64,000 bases of DNA from positions 496,001 to 560,000 of the forward strand of contig MU008151.1 in NCBI GenBank assembly GCA_010909165.1, in the 5' to 3' direction. The position numbers and the translations under genes are program-made. Source of the DNA: Anthoceros angustus. Lineage: Eukaryota; Streptophyta; Anthocerotopsida; Anthocerotales; Anthocerotaceae. Shown one piece after another: positions 23,148-33,101 of this stretch. The number at the start of each line of letters is the position of its first letter. The first letter of the stretch is position 1. The notes under the pieces are model-generated. The model saw only the letters and a program-made list of their open reading frames with translations, searched no databases and was not told the DNA's origin.

Positions 23148-25425
23148 TCATCCGACCGGATTCCGGGCTTGGTTGATTTCGAACTTGAAAGTGTGCTCAG
23201 GTTTTGCTCCCGCTGGTCCCTGGCTGTAGAGATGAGGCAGGTATGCCTTGTATGCAGGCATGTAACGGGACACGAAGTCCTCCACCTACGAGTCACGCAC
23301 GATACACTTGGCAAAAGAGGCAACACCGCGGGTTGTTTCACTTTCATCATCACTGAACTCACAGGTTCTGGAACATACCTCGGCATCTGTCATTCCAGGC
23401 TTCCCCCCGGCTCGCATTGCAATTTCAGCCTGTGGAGCAACCCACATGGGGTCCTGTCAGTAAAAGAAAGCAACCGCAAGAGGTGGTCAGGCTCAGGTTT
23501 TCCCCACGCTGCTCACCTCCAGCCGCCACTGGTAGACCCAGGAAGGATCCTGCACTTGCACGATGATCCAGGAATCTATGAACCGGTGCCATGCCTGTTG
23601 ATACGAATCAAGGAGCCGATTCACAACTGCCAGCTGCGAAGTCCAAAACGCAGCATGTTAGACGTAATTGGGCAACATTTATGGTATGCAACGACGAGTA
23701 CACGAGGGTGGATTCCGGACTGAACAGCTGAGCTTGACCTGAGGATCTACAGCAGTAACTGTGGCTTCGTCTCTCGGTTCAAATCCCAGCATCCATCCCT
23801 CAAACAAGACAACCTGCAAAAGAAAATAAAATTATCTCCAAAAAGCAGAGGCATGGCAACCTTCCATCGCTTGAGACTTCTTCACACAGCAAGATAAAGC
23901 TTCGAGAAACTACCGCAAGGGGCCCCTCCACCTCTGGCCAGGTTGATGGATCCGCTCTGTCTCCCCTCCCTTTGAAGGCAGACTGCAGACAGAAAAAGTA
24001 ATTTACTACTAATTGTGCAGCGTGACATGGAATCTGATCTAAGATGGAAGACGATCAAGACAGAAGAGTTAACACGGTGAATTGCATACCTTATCATACC
24101 GGGGACACTTTGCTCTGGTGCCTGCAAAATCAGGGAAATGATGCTCAGGTAACCACGTAACGTCTCATTTCACACAGCAAAGGTCTGTTAACAGCATGGT
24201 GACCAGTCACCTTTTTTTGTAAGATTGTGGAGGGCATTCAAGGTTTCGGTGCCCAGGTCCAACTCATGGCTTCCTGCATTACCCCGAAGCTGGCCCATTC
24301 ACAACTCATTGAATGCCATGTCTCACTCATCACTGCGATCTGGATCTTACAGACAACAAGCATCCAGACCGGACTACCACACAAACATTTTCAAAAACCC
24401 TACCTCCAAAAGCTTGTTGCCATTATATTGCGTTGACAGCTTAGCCTGCACAGGGTTTGACGTAGCAGAACCTGAGTCACAACGCGGCACAGAAAGCTAA
24501 ATTTCCAAGTTGACTAACGATGAGCGGACTGAGAAGAACCTGATCGGCTGCTGTGAGGTAGAAGTCGTCAATGGATATGGCAGCAGCGTGGCTGCACGAA
24601 AGTAAAACAACGACAACAAATCAAGCACAAACAAGAATACCAGCATACTTCATCTCAAGCAAGCAGCAGTCCACCTACCTGCTAGAGACGTTGAAAAGAT
24701 ACTCCAACGAATCCACAATTGTCGTCTTGCCACAACCTTGAGGTGCGCTTATCCCGATCTGCAGAGCGAAGACGGAGTTTCCACATCAAGCTATAGAAAA
24801 CAGGTCAGCTACTGGCTGGTCTATGACGATCTCCAGCCACACTTTACTTTTCATCTATTAGGACAGCGTAAACGCAAGAGACAGCTTGGAAAACACCCTC
24901 CAAGGAAAGAATTCTCACCACTAAAGGAGGGATGGAGCTTCCAGCAGGCCACCGGGCCCGATGCAGAGACAGCTGCTGGTTACACCACAAGAAGACGGGA
25001 ATGTAGTAGTGATAGATCCGCACTCTCTCCGCCTCCGACAGCAATTCATGGAATCCTAAATGCCGTGCAAGCTTTTTCCCCAGTCCAAGCCACTCCCCAA
25101 TGTTCTCCCGCACACTGTTTGCAGAGGCGCCTAGCTTGCTCAGCAGAGGGCCCTCGCTGATGAAACGCTGCAGATCACTGGCTTCCGCTTCCTTATCCAG
25201 GCTTCTTGCAGCATTTTGGCTTGCGACAACCGTAACATTGCTCCGCCCGTTTCGAAGTCTCAAGGAAACCAGAGCCGGCGCTGAGAGATTCCTCCTCACT
25301 CCGCAGCTTGATCTCCGAGCGGGAAGCAGAGGCAAGCGCGCAATCCGCGCGCAGGCAGCTGGTCCCCCTCCTCTTCCTCCGCACAACTCGAGCGGTCCGG
25401 ACAGCGGCATCAGGAGGGCGTCCAT
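23148..25425 (-). CDS. GLYK: D-glycerate 3-kinase, chloroplast
   Basis: It phosphorylates D-glycerate to 3-phosphoglycerate, the last step of photorespiration in the chloroplast. Eleven minus-strand exons join in frame: 25425-24919, 24758-24679, 24591-24540, 24445-24404, 24289-24211, 24121-24090, 23982-23914, 23813-23739, 23633-23517, 23429-23379 and 23285-23148. They give 413 residues. Motifs include YHYYIPVFLWC, P-loop SAPQGCGKTT, SIDDFYLT, RGNAGSHELDL, FKGRGDRADPSTWP, LFEGWMLGF and QDPSWVYQWRL. The first 70 residues are Arg/Ser/Ala-rich, as expected for a transit peptide. Introns are about 87-160 bp. The eleven-exon structure is as broken up as in flowering plants. Confidence 0.96.
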
Positions 25426-25915
25426 AGCCGGAGCACATTCAAAGCTGGATGAAAAACTATGGAATGCGTGGCGACAAGGGACAGTGCCTGAGATGAGAAT
25501 TAATGCTCCATCGCCGTGCGTGTCAGGGCATCGGGACCCGGCCCAGCAGCAGAACGAAATGTCAGGACGTCGGCGGGCAAGGCTGCAAGATTGTCATGAG
25601 GCAAAGAGACAAACGACCTTTATCCAATCTGGGAAAATTATACAAAGGAAGTGAGAAAGGTTGCTTCGCTGCATAATTGCCTATTTCGACTAGTCTAGGT
25701 CTCTATGCGTGTACCTATTCACGCACAACAGTCAACAAGTTCACTGGAATTATAGCAGAGAGTACCTACATAATCAGAGGATTCCAAATAACGCGCTCCG
25801 GGCCAGGCTGTGAGCACCGACTGGTTCCCGGAGAGCAATAACAGATCAAAACAATACATTCTCCCTGGACCTGTTCGTGAAGAAGGCTGCAGAAGAATGT
25901 TCGTCTGCTCCTGCT
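25426..25915. other. GLYK promoter / alpha-SNAP 3' UTR spacer
   Basis: Nothing recognisable beyond the expected 5' flank of GLYK and 3' flank of alpha-SNAP, both on the minus strand. Confidence 0.4.
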
Positions 25916-27489
25916 TCACGTAAGGTCATCTTCCTCATCTTCCTTGGCTTTCAGGGCATTCTTTCCGCGGAGGAGGAGAGTGGTTTTCCATTGATCCTGT
26001 GGACAGGCATTCAAGATCATAATTCAACCTCAATACTTCAACTTTTATCAAGCTCGAGGACTTCTTGGGCAGCTTACCAAACGGGTCATAGAATCAAATT
26101 CTTTCACAACGTCAGTGAATTTTCCCACATCCTCTTCGTCAATAGTAGCGGCTAGATCCTGCAACATGCCCAGGCAAAGTGAAATCATGCCACTCACAAA
26201 CTAATAATGGGGTTGCGGGAGGCCCTGTCAGACAACTCACTGCTAAGAATTTGCACTCGCGAGTTGTCTCGAAGCTGGGGTCCCACTCCTGTAAAATGCA
26301 CGGGAATCGGATGACACTGAGAACCAAATCTTTGTCACACTTCCCCGCTGACAGGACAGAAAGCAGGCAAAAATAAACCAGCATGACTTTACCTTATACT
26401 TCTCCACCGCGTTCTGTATGGCAATAGGATCGCAGCCAGCAATGTGGCATAGGCCAGCATTGAGAAAGTAACCCTTCACACTATACTTCAGCAGATTGTT
26501 GTCCAATGACTGCCTTCCCACAAGTTCAAATATCTCGATTGCCCTTGGATAACTGTGACAAGATGCAACACAGAGGTCACGCCACATAGAACCACATACG
26601 TACTACACCAGTTTTCCATCCATTCCAAGACCTGCTAACTCACTCTTCTAGCTGAGCTGCAAGTTGTGCCACTTTAAGCTTGCATTGATTGCTGGAAGTG
26701 TTAACTTCCTCCCCTTGATAGAGTTCAGCTGCTTTGTCAAAGTTGTCTATTGCATTTGCTAGATCATCTTCTTTCTCAAAAAGCTCCCCGATATCCTGCC
26801 AGCAAGAGATCAGACAACGGCTCCATTTCAACTACGACGCCAACTTCTTCTTCAAGATATCGTACCTTATAGTGTTTGGCAGCTAGCTGAAGCCTCCCAG
26901 ACTCCAGAAGATAAGTGATGGCAATGTTCAACGTCCTCACAGCTTCTGCACTCCATGAACTCGTGCACATCATCAGGCACATTCAAAGCACCCGATTCCA
27001 CCCTGTTGCAGCTGGATTTACACCACACAACCTACACACCTTTCGGCTGCGTTTTTTTATAACAATTCGCAGCGTCTACATACGCCGAGGCCGCTTCATG
27101 CTTGCTTTCCGCCTGTTTCAAAAACTCAAAAAACGTCAGCACACGGCTGCTCAGGCCAAACCAGCATGCAGCACCAAATCTCGATCAGGTTCTCAAACAG
27201 AGGCCACTGACTTTGAGATGGCAGCCGGCGAGCTTGACGTAGGCCGCAGCAGCCTTGTCCCCTGCGAGACCGTGAGTGAGAATTTAGGGTTTGCAGCGGA
27301 ATGCAGAGAGGAGGAGGGAAGGGAAAGGGAGGAGACAGACAGACAGGCTTTCCCGAGCTTGTACGAGTTGGCGGCCTTCTCCAGCAGCTCAGCGGCCTCG
27401 TCGTACTTGTTGCCGAAGAGTCCCCAGCCCTTGAGCTTCTTCTCTGCCTTGCGCTCGTACTCGTCGCCCTGCGCCTCCTGATCGCCCAT
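25916..27489 (-). CDS. ASNAP: Alpha-soluble NSF attachment protein (alpha-SNAP)
   Basis: This adaptor recruits the ATPase NSF to spent SNARE bundles so that they can be taken apart after membrane fusion. Nine minus-strand exons: 27489-27345, 27261-27212, 27112-27040, 26945-26866, 26795-26644, 26552-26393, 26288-26241, 26158-26078 and 25996-25916. They join to 289 residues, the same length as the Arabidopsis protein. Visible signatures: [31 protein letters not shown] (first 45 residues, in two parts), [61 protein letters not shown] and the acidic end KEDEEDDLT. These are the TPR-like helical repeats and the C-terminal NSF-stimulating tail. Introns are 70-105 bp. Confidence 0.96.
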
Positions 27490-27860
27490 CCTTGCCCTGG
27501 ATCCAACTCAACTTCTGCCTCGCACGCAGACTTGGGTACCAAGCCGGGCTACTACGCGGCACGTGCGTGTCAATACTGTGGCCTCGCCAAATTGAATCGA
27601 AATGTTGGAATTAACGTACATAAAGGCCAGTTCACTTGGTACATCGTAAATACATACCATACATATCTGGCACTCTGAAACGCTCACGCTCGTATGCTCT
27701 AGCATGCAACAATCTGTTGAATTTATTATGATTTAATTTGTTTCATTCTGTGGGGTTTCGGGGCTACGATCGCCACACATACATGTTCACATGCGGCAGT
27801 TCACATATACACAGTTTATTTCAGCAATTCTGTGTATATTTCAGCAATTTTGGCCGGCGT

Positions 27861-28013
27861 GCAGGCTTCGCTCTTGCGGGAAGGCTTCACTCTTGCGTGC
27901 AAGCTTCGCTCTCGCGGGAAGGCTTCACTCTTGCGTGCAAGCTTCGCTCTCGCGTGAAGGCTTCACTCTTGCGTTCAAGCTTCGTTCTCGCGTGAAGGCT
28001 TCACTCTCGCGTG
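27861..28013. repeat. 38-bp minisatellite made of two 19-bp halves
   Basis: Four repeats alternate 'gcttcgctctcgcgggaag' and 'gcttcactcttgcgtgcaa'-type halves. The period keeps two frames open, which explains the repetitive peptide-like frames here. No gene is implied. Confidence 0.85.
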
Positions 28014-28147
28014 ACAGTGGCTACAACATGCACTTAAAGACTATGCACCTAAGACTATTGCATCCTGCAGCATATACGCTCAGCCTAGGTGCGGGTTTAG
28101 GGTCCCTTATCTCCTTTCTCGTCACTCCCCTTCATCACATAGCATCT

Positions 28148-28208
28148 GATGGCCTGGAGAAGGCATCCAGACCACGCTGGACAACCTTCATGCCTTGTCC
28201 AGGCCATC
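28148..28208. repeat. 19-bp inverted repeat hairpin (one mismatch)
   Basis: Arms 28148-28166 and 28190-28208 pair with one mismatch around a 23-base loop. The size is compatible with a short hairpin RNA, but nothing shows transcription. Confidence 0.6.
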
Positions 28209-28489
28209 AGAAGCATTTGAAGTGATACACCCAATTTCAAACAAAAAGAGGTCATGCTTGCGCAATTGCAGGCACAAAAACAAGGCACATGTTCAAGTTT
28301 GCGCTCTCACCTCATGGTGGGAGCTCTCAAAACGTGCCTATAGTGGCTGGCAGAACCTAACCACAAGTGGGCAAGAGAAAAAAAGTTTGTGTGCAGTGAA
28401 CGCCGATGTGGTCATATGTGACAAATAAATAGTCCCACAGCGAAGGCCAATGTGGTCATCTGAGAACAAATAAATAGTCCAGCCGTATG

Positions 28490-28800
28490 CTGTTTAGCTT
28501 TTCTCCATTATCATGTAGTCTTTTTATCTTTTCACCATGGTCATGTGATCTTTTCATCTTTTCTCCAGTGTCATGTGGTCTTTTTCATCTTTCAACCATT
28601 GTTATGTGATCTTTTCATTTTTTTTTCTCCATTATCATATTCTCTTTTTCATGCTTTCTCAATTCTAACGCAACATGTAATAGGGTAATGATTGCGTCTT
28701 TTCTCCATTATCACATGGTCTTTTTATCTTCTCTCCTTTTTCAAGCAACAGACTCGACAATTCTTCTCCATTGTCGTATAGATAGTCTTTCCATGTTTTC
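28490..28800. repeat. Degenerate T-rich minisatellite, about 30-33 bp units
   Basis: Repeated 'ctttttatcttttctccattatcatgtggt' variants; eight or more units with indels. Confidence 0.7.
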
Positions 28801-29415
28801 TCACCACCTGGGCTTGCAATAATAAATGCAACTATACGAAATACAGGTCCGAAGTAAGCCACTAGCTTTATTTGAGCTTAATACCATACGATAAGCTCAT
28901 ACAAAGTGATACAAGTATCATTGTAAGTGCATATAGTCTCTCTCGGCGGGCTGGACTCAGGAGTTCGCTCGGAACTCTGAGCGAGTTCTCAAACTCCCCG
29001 GAGCGAGTTCTTGTGCGCGAGACATTTTCTTCATAGGCTACCTTGACTCATGTGACAAGTTAGTAAAAATTACTCTTGTCATACTAACACTTTTTCGCCA
29101 ATGCCATGTAGTCTTATCTTTCCTCCATTCTCATGGAAGAGGTTAGTGATACTTGTTGGATGAGGCTGATAATACATGCTCACCAAGCCTGGTAATACTT
29201 GCTCAACAGCCTCTCATTTCGATATAAGGAAAGTTTTGGATTACTAGGTCTAGACATATATTCTGTTTTTATTACCAATACCTTCATGGTCAGTCTCCAA
29301 AATGTTACTCAGGTTTATGGTACATTTACTTTGGTTTCAAAATTGGAGTAAGGGTTATGGCGGAGTGTCATGACTGAAGTTCAGTAACTAAAAAGTGACT
29401 TGAAGTTGAGTGACT

Positions 29416-31493
29416 TCAGTTTGTCTTTCGTTGTTTTCTATTTTGACCTTTCCCTTGACTACCTGGACCTGGTCTCTTGGCTCCAAAAGATGGCCTAGGA
29501 GGTGCAGCCACCGGCCTTGAAGCATTCACTGTCTGGACGAAGCGATGCAATCTCCACAAAGTGGCCGGGTCCTGAGACGGAATGAAAGAAGGGTTAAGTC
29601 CAAGGATGATTAGAAAGCTGGAATAGATTAATTCATAAGAGGAATGGTCGGATGGCGTACCAAAGTGGTAATGTCCACCACCACCTCCTCTCCAGCAGCA
29701 TCAACGTCTGGGTGCTTTTGAGCGACAATATAAATGACCTTATTCAGATGTTCTGCGCTCAGCTTGCCCAGGATGTAACCCAGCTGCCTTTTCTCCTTGA
29801 CAGACATAGCCCTGCCCTCGACAACAAGTTCAGCTCAGGCTAGGAATAAGATCCAGGTTAGGCGCAGGGCACAGCGTCTTAATTAAGCAGTCATATATTG
29901 TTGCAGATATTACAATATATGACTGCTTAATTAAGCAGTCATATATTGTAACATCTGCAGCAGTTCTCAAAGATCAAAGCTGAGGAAAAGCCACAAGAGT
30001 GCTTCACACTGAGCTGTAGAATAGTAAGAATCCAGCTCTGAAAGAGTAACGACAGGAAGTCAGGTGCACACACACGAATTCCACTCCTGTTATCGCCCTC
30101 GTATCTATATTGAACTCTGGGAGTTTGTCAAAGGAGCTACACACCTGCATTTGGGACCGGCTTGCTGCTGTAGGTCTTCTAATTCCCTGTCCAGCTCGTC
30201 CAGCTACAAGTCCAAATGCACCTATGATGAAGCTGCAAGTGGGGTAATTCACAAGCAAAAGAAGCAGCAGGTAGCCATTCACCTGCCGGCTGAGTTCATC
30301 GACCATAATTTCTGTTGTTGCTCCTTCTGCCAGCGGAATGGATGTCTCTCTCTCAGGTATTTCTGATTCTTCCTGCTTTTTCTTAGCTTCCTGAACAAAC
30401 AGCCAGCTCAATGATCCAGTGAAATGAAACTTAAACAGTTGCTAAATGAACCTACACAGGACAACCAAAATCAGACCTGGGGGCTTGAAGAACCACTTAC
30501 TTCCTCGACTACTTTTGCCTCAAAAACTCTCCATTTCTCCTCAAACTTAGTTGACAGGGTCTTGGCCATTGTGTGCACATCAGTTCCCTCCTGGTTGTAT
30601 GTCATAGCATTACTGAACACTAGTCGCACATCCTCGCAAATCTCTTGGAAGTTGTTGTATCCTTTGCCATCCTTTGCATCCATACGATCCCGAATGGTAC
30701 CAAGATCCATAGGTTTCTCAACTATCTGCAGAAAGGATGACCAGGTAAGCTATCCTGTCAGCTTCAACAGCTAAGTCTCGCATTGCAGAGGTTACGACTT
30801 ACTTCAAAGTAGTCAGTCAGGCCTAGGCCTTCCACGTCCACCGGCTCCAAAAAGGGCCAGGCCCACCTATGCTGCATAATCTGAAACCACACACGTTGCA
30901 ACCATCAGCTAACTCCAGAAAGAAACCCACGGAACATTCGAATGCAGCGGCAATTCCATCATCAATCTAAATGAAACCTGACGCAGTATAGAGGCAAACT
31001 GGCGAGTGAGCTCGGCCATCCGCTTGGTCCAGGCAACTTCACGACGAAGTGCATCTGATCGTCTAGAGACTACTGTCTTCTCCTTGTCTTGCTCAGCAAC
31101 CTTGCTACTATTCTGAAGCTTGCTCTGCTGTAATAGAGCTGCGCGCATACGGTTCACCTCATATACCTGCTTCTCTACCTGGACAACAGCATGAAAGCTC
31201 AGACCAAAACAACAAGCATGTTTTTAGCATCATCTCAACACCAAGCATGTTTGACATCCCCCATACTTCACGAGAAGCCTCTGGGCCTAGCCTACCTCGT
31301 CTACAGTAGCAGTCAACTCCAGCACCTTCTTCCTAAGCGCATCCCTTTCAGCCTGAGTTGCAGGAGCAGGAGTAGCAGGTAGAGAGGCAGACCCGTCTTG
31401 GTCGCTTGTGCTGGCTTGGGAATTGCCTCTAGCCACAGCTGTGCCAGAGCCTGAGGCTTTCTTTGCACTGGATCCCATCCCACCTCGACGCAT
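29416..31493 (-). CDS. GTE-type bromodomain and NET domain transcription regulator
   Basis: Eight minus-strand exons: 31493-31296, 31178-30978, 30880-30803, 30725-30501, 30390-30283, 30203-30145, 29811-29661 and 29571-29416. They give 391 residues. Order: a low-complexity N-terminus; coiled-coil segments (ERDALRKKVLELTATVDEVEKQVYEVNRMR, in two parts); then a bromodomain (HRWAWPFLEPVDVEGLGLTDYF, in two parts, and PMDLGTIRDRMDAKDGKGYN with VFSNAMTYNQEGTDVHTMA). A NET/ET domain follows (LGYILGKLSAEHLNKVIYIV) and a basic tail. The bromodomain reads acetylated histones and the ET domain binds partner proteins; the protein acts in the nucleus. The layout matches the short GTE1/IMB1 and GTE6 group. 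The initiator is ATG 31493. An intron at 29812-30144 carries a long palindrome. Confidence 0.94.
29878..29960. repeat. Compound palindrome in a GTE intron
   Basis: Arms 29878-29900 and 29913-29935 are exact 23-bp inverted repeats. The second arm also pairs, overlapping, with the next block: 29901-29925 against 29936-29960 with about two mismatches. The AT-rich foldback lies in the intron between exons 6 and 7 of the GTE gene. It could be a small foldback element. Confidence 0.8.
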
Positions 31494-31858
31494 CACAGCA
31501 CTGCAGCACCATCAGTGAACACCAGTGCAAAGCCAAGGCCCCGAGGTCCTATGATGCGCTTTCGTAAACCACCTGTTATATGCCATAGCTGCCCTCATGC
31601 CATTTCCCATGCTCCCAAGCCTACAGACCGAGAATCCACCGAGACTCAGAACACACCGACACAAAGGACAGAATTAGGGCTCGGCAGCCATCGCACCCGC
31701 TCATCAAGTTCACCAGTTCTCTAGTTTGTTGCTAGCTGTGGAACGAAAATCATACATTACTCGTTTGCCAAGGTGATTGTACTGTAGTAGAATCGTAGAT
31801 CGCTTGTACGAGCTTCGGAAGCTTGAAGTTTATGAAGTTTTCCATACCAGAAAACTCA

Positions 31859-32030
31859 ATATGGTCACTTCTCTTCAGTGTTCCGGACTTGGGAACAAAG
31901 GATATGGTCACTTCTCTTCAGTGTTCCGCACTGGGAACAAAGGATATGGTCACTTCTCTTCAGTGTTCCGGACTTGGGAACAGAGGATATAGTCACTTCC
32001 CTTCAGTGTTCCGGACTTGGGAACAAAGGA
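31859..32030. repeat. 43-bp minisatellite, four copies
   Basis: The unit begins ATATGGTCACTTCTCTTCAG and ends 'ggacttgggaacaaagg'. Four head-to-tail copies differ at one to three bases. Confidence 0.92.
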
Positions 32031-32086
32031 TATGTGTGTAGCTGTGTGATACACACATCGTTCTTGCACACAGCTACACACATATC
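32029..32086. repeat. Perfect 20-bp inverted repeat between two minisatellites
   Basis: Arms 32029-32048 (GATATGTGTGTAGCTGTGTG) and 32067-32086 are exact reverse complements. The inversion extends more loosely into the flanking arrays, where 'ttccggacttgggaac' on the left faces 'gttcccaaatccgga' on the right. Confidence 0.85.
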
Positions 32087-32111
32087 ATATCCTTGGTTCC
32101 CAAATCCGGAG

Positions 32112-32282
32112 CACTCAATGCAAGGAGCTTGTGCTTGGAGGAGAACGGACTTGGGAACACTCAATGCAAGGAGCTTGTGCTTGGAGGAGAACGGACTTGG
32201 GAACACTCAATGCAAGGAGCTTGTGCTTGGAGGAGAACGGACTTGGGAACACTCAATGCAAGGAGCTTGTGCTTGGAGGAGA
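32112..32282. repeat. 46-bp minisatellite, about four copies
   Basis: The unit begins CACTCAATGCAAGGAGCTTG and ends 'gagaacggacttgggaa', starting at 32112, 32158, 32204 and 32250 (last copy partial). The 'ggacttgggaa' end is shared with the 43-bp array, so the two arrays are related. Confidence 0.92.
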
Positions 32283-33101
32283 AAGCCAGCATGTTTGAAT
32301 GGCGTATGAATGAATTGTGCTTCAATCACGTCCTGGCGAAGAAGTTGCAACTTCCACATTAGCGCGAGCTGGAGAACTTAAGGAGAGGCCACAGCCTTTT
32401 GGACCATGCACTCGTCACGGTAATTCTGTTCCTTTCAACAACCTCTAACAATGGACTTTAGTCTCATTCTGCACTAAGATCTCTTACGTTACGTGAACTT
32501 GCGGCTGGTGTGGCAGTTTCTTGTTTATAGAGACGTGGTGTGGCAGTTTCTGCGGCTGCACAGACTAGGATGGGATCACACAGGACCTTAAACCCTCAAC
32601 CCCTGGTCCAACTCACTGGAGAAGTAGGAAGTTGGCATGAAACAAGTCCTGGATGTGCGGATAGCAACCATGTCCAAAACCATGCGCTGCCACATGCTGC
32701 AAGAGCTCATAATCTTGTAGTCCTGAATCTGGTCCGGGAACAAACCAGGCTCACATCAGACTTGCCTCGACGTGTCTAGGGAGTAGGTAGAGATTTTGAT
32801 ACCATGAACATGAAGATCTGAGAACGAACATACTGTGAAGACGAATATTCCACATCGCCTAGAAACACAGCACGATGGGATGGATGCACTGCATCCAGCA
32901 AATGCATCTTGTCTTTCGATGACACCACCCGTCAAGGGTTTGCAGTGAAGGGGAGGTGCCTTGTGTATAAAAGTGAGGTTTGAAAGCAACCTTGCACGCC
33001 CTAAAATGTTTGACAAGCTCTAATCTAAAAACGGCTCCACTTCAAGGGCGGAGGAACCGGCGAGAGACATGTAACGTCCGTGGCTTCAGGCGAAGATCGC
33101 A

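Larger units (their letters stand above)
27490..29415. other. Repeat-rich intergenic region
   Basis: Between alpha-SNAP and the GTE gene. It holds two minisatellites and one hairpin (listed separately), and otherwise no recognisable gene. Confidence 0.4.
31494..33101. other. Divergent promoter region GTE / SPATA4-like with minisatellites
   Basis: The starts of the GTE gene (minus) and the SPATA4-like gene (plus) face away from each other across 1.6 kb. Two minisatellites and an inverted repeat occupy 31859-32282. 32400-33060 shows nothing recognisable. Confidence 0.4.

Noticed and set aside
27738-28225. Repetitive peptide-like frames with LHSCVQASLSR units
   Set aside because: They arise because a 38-bp minisatellite leaves several frames open; no codon preference or start context.
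28940-29030. 'gagcgagttctc' repeats considered as CRISPR-like or regulatory array
   Set aside because: Too few, irregular and short; eukaryotic context; simple imperfect palindromic repeats.
31777-32362. Repetitive frames reading GHFSSVFR and ARSLCLEEN
   Set aside because: Produced by 43- and 46-bp minisatellites, open in all three frames; no gene evidence.
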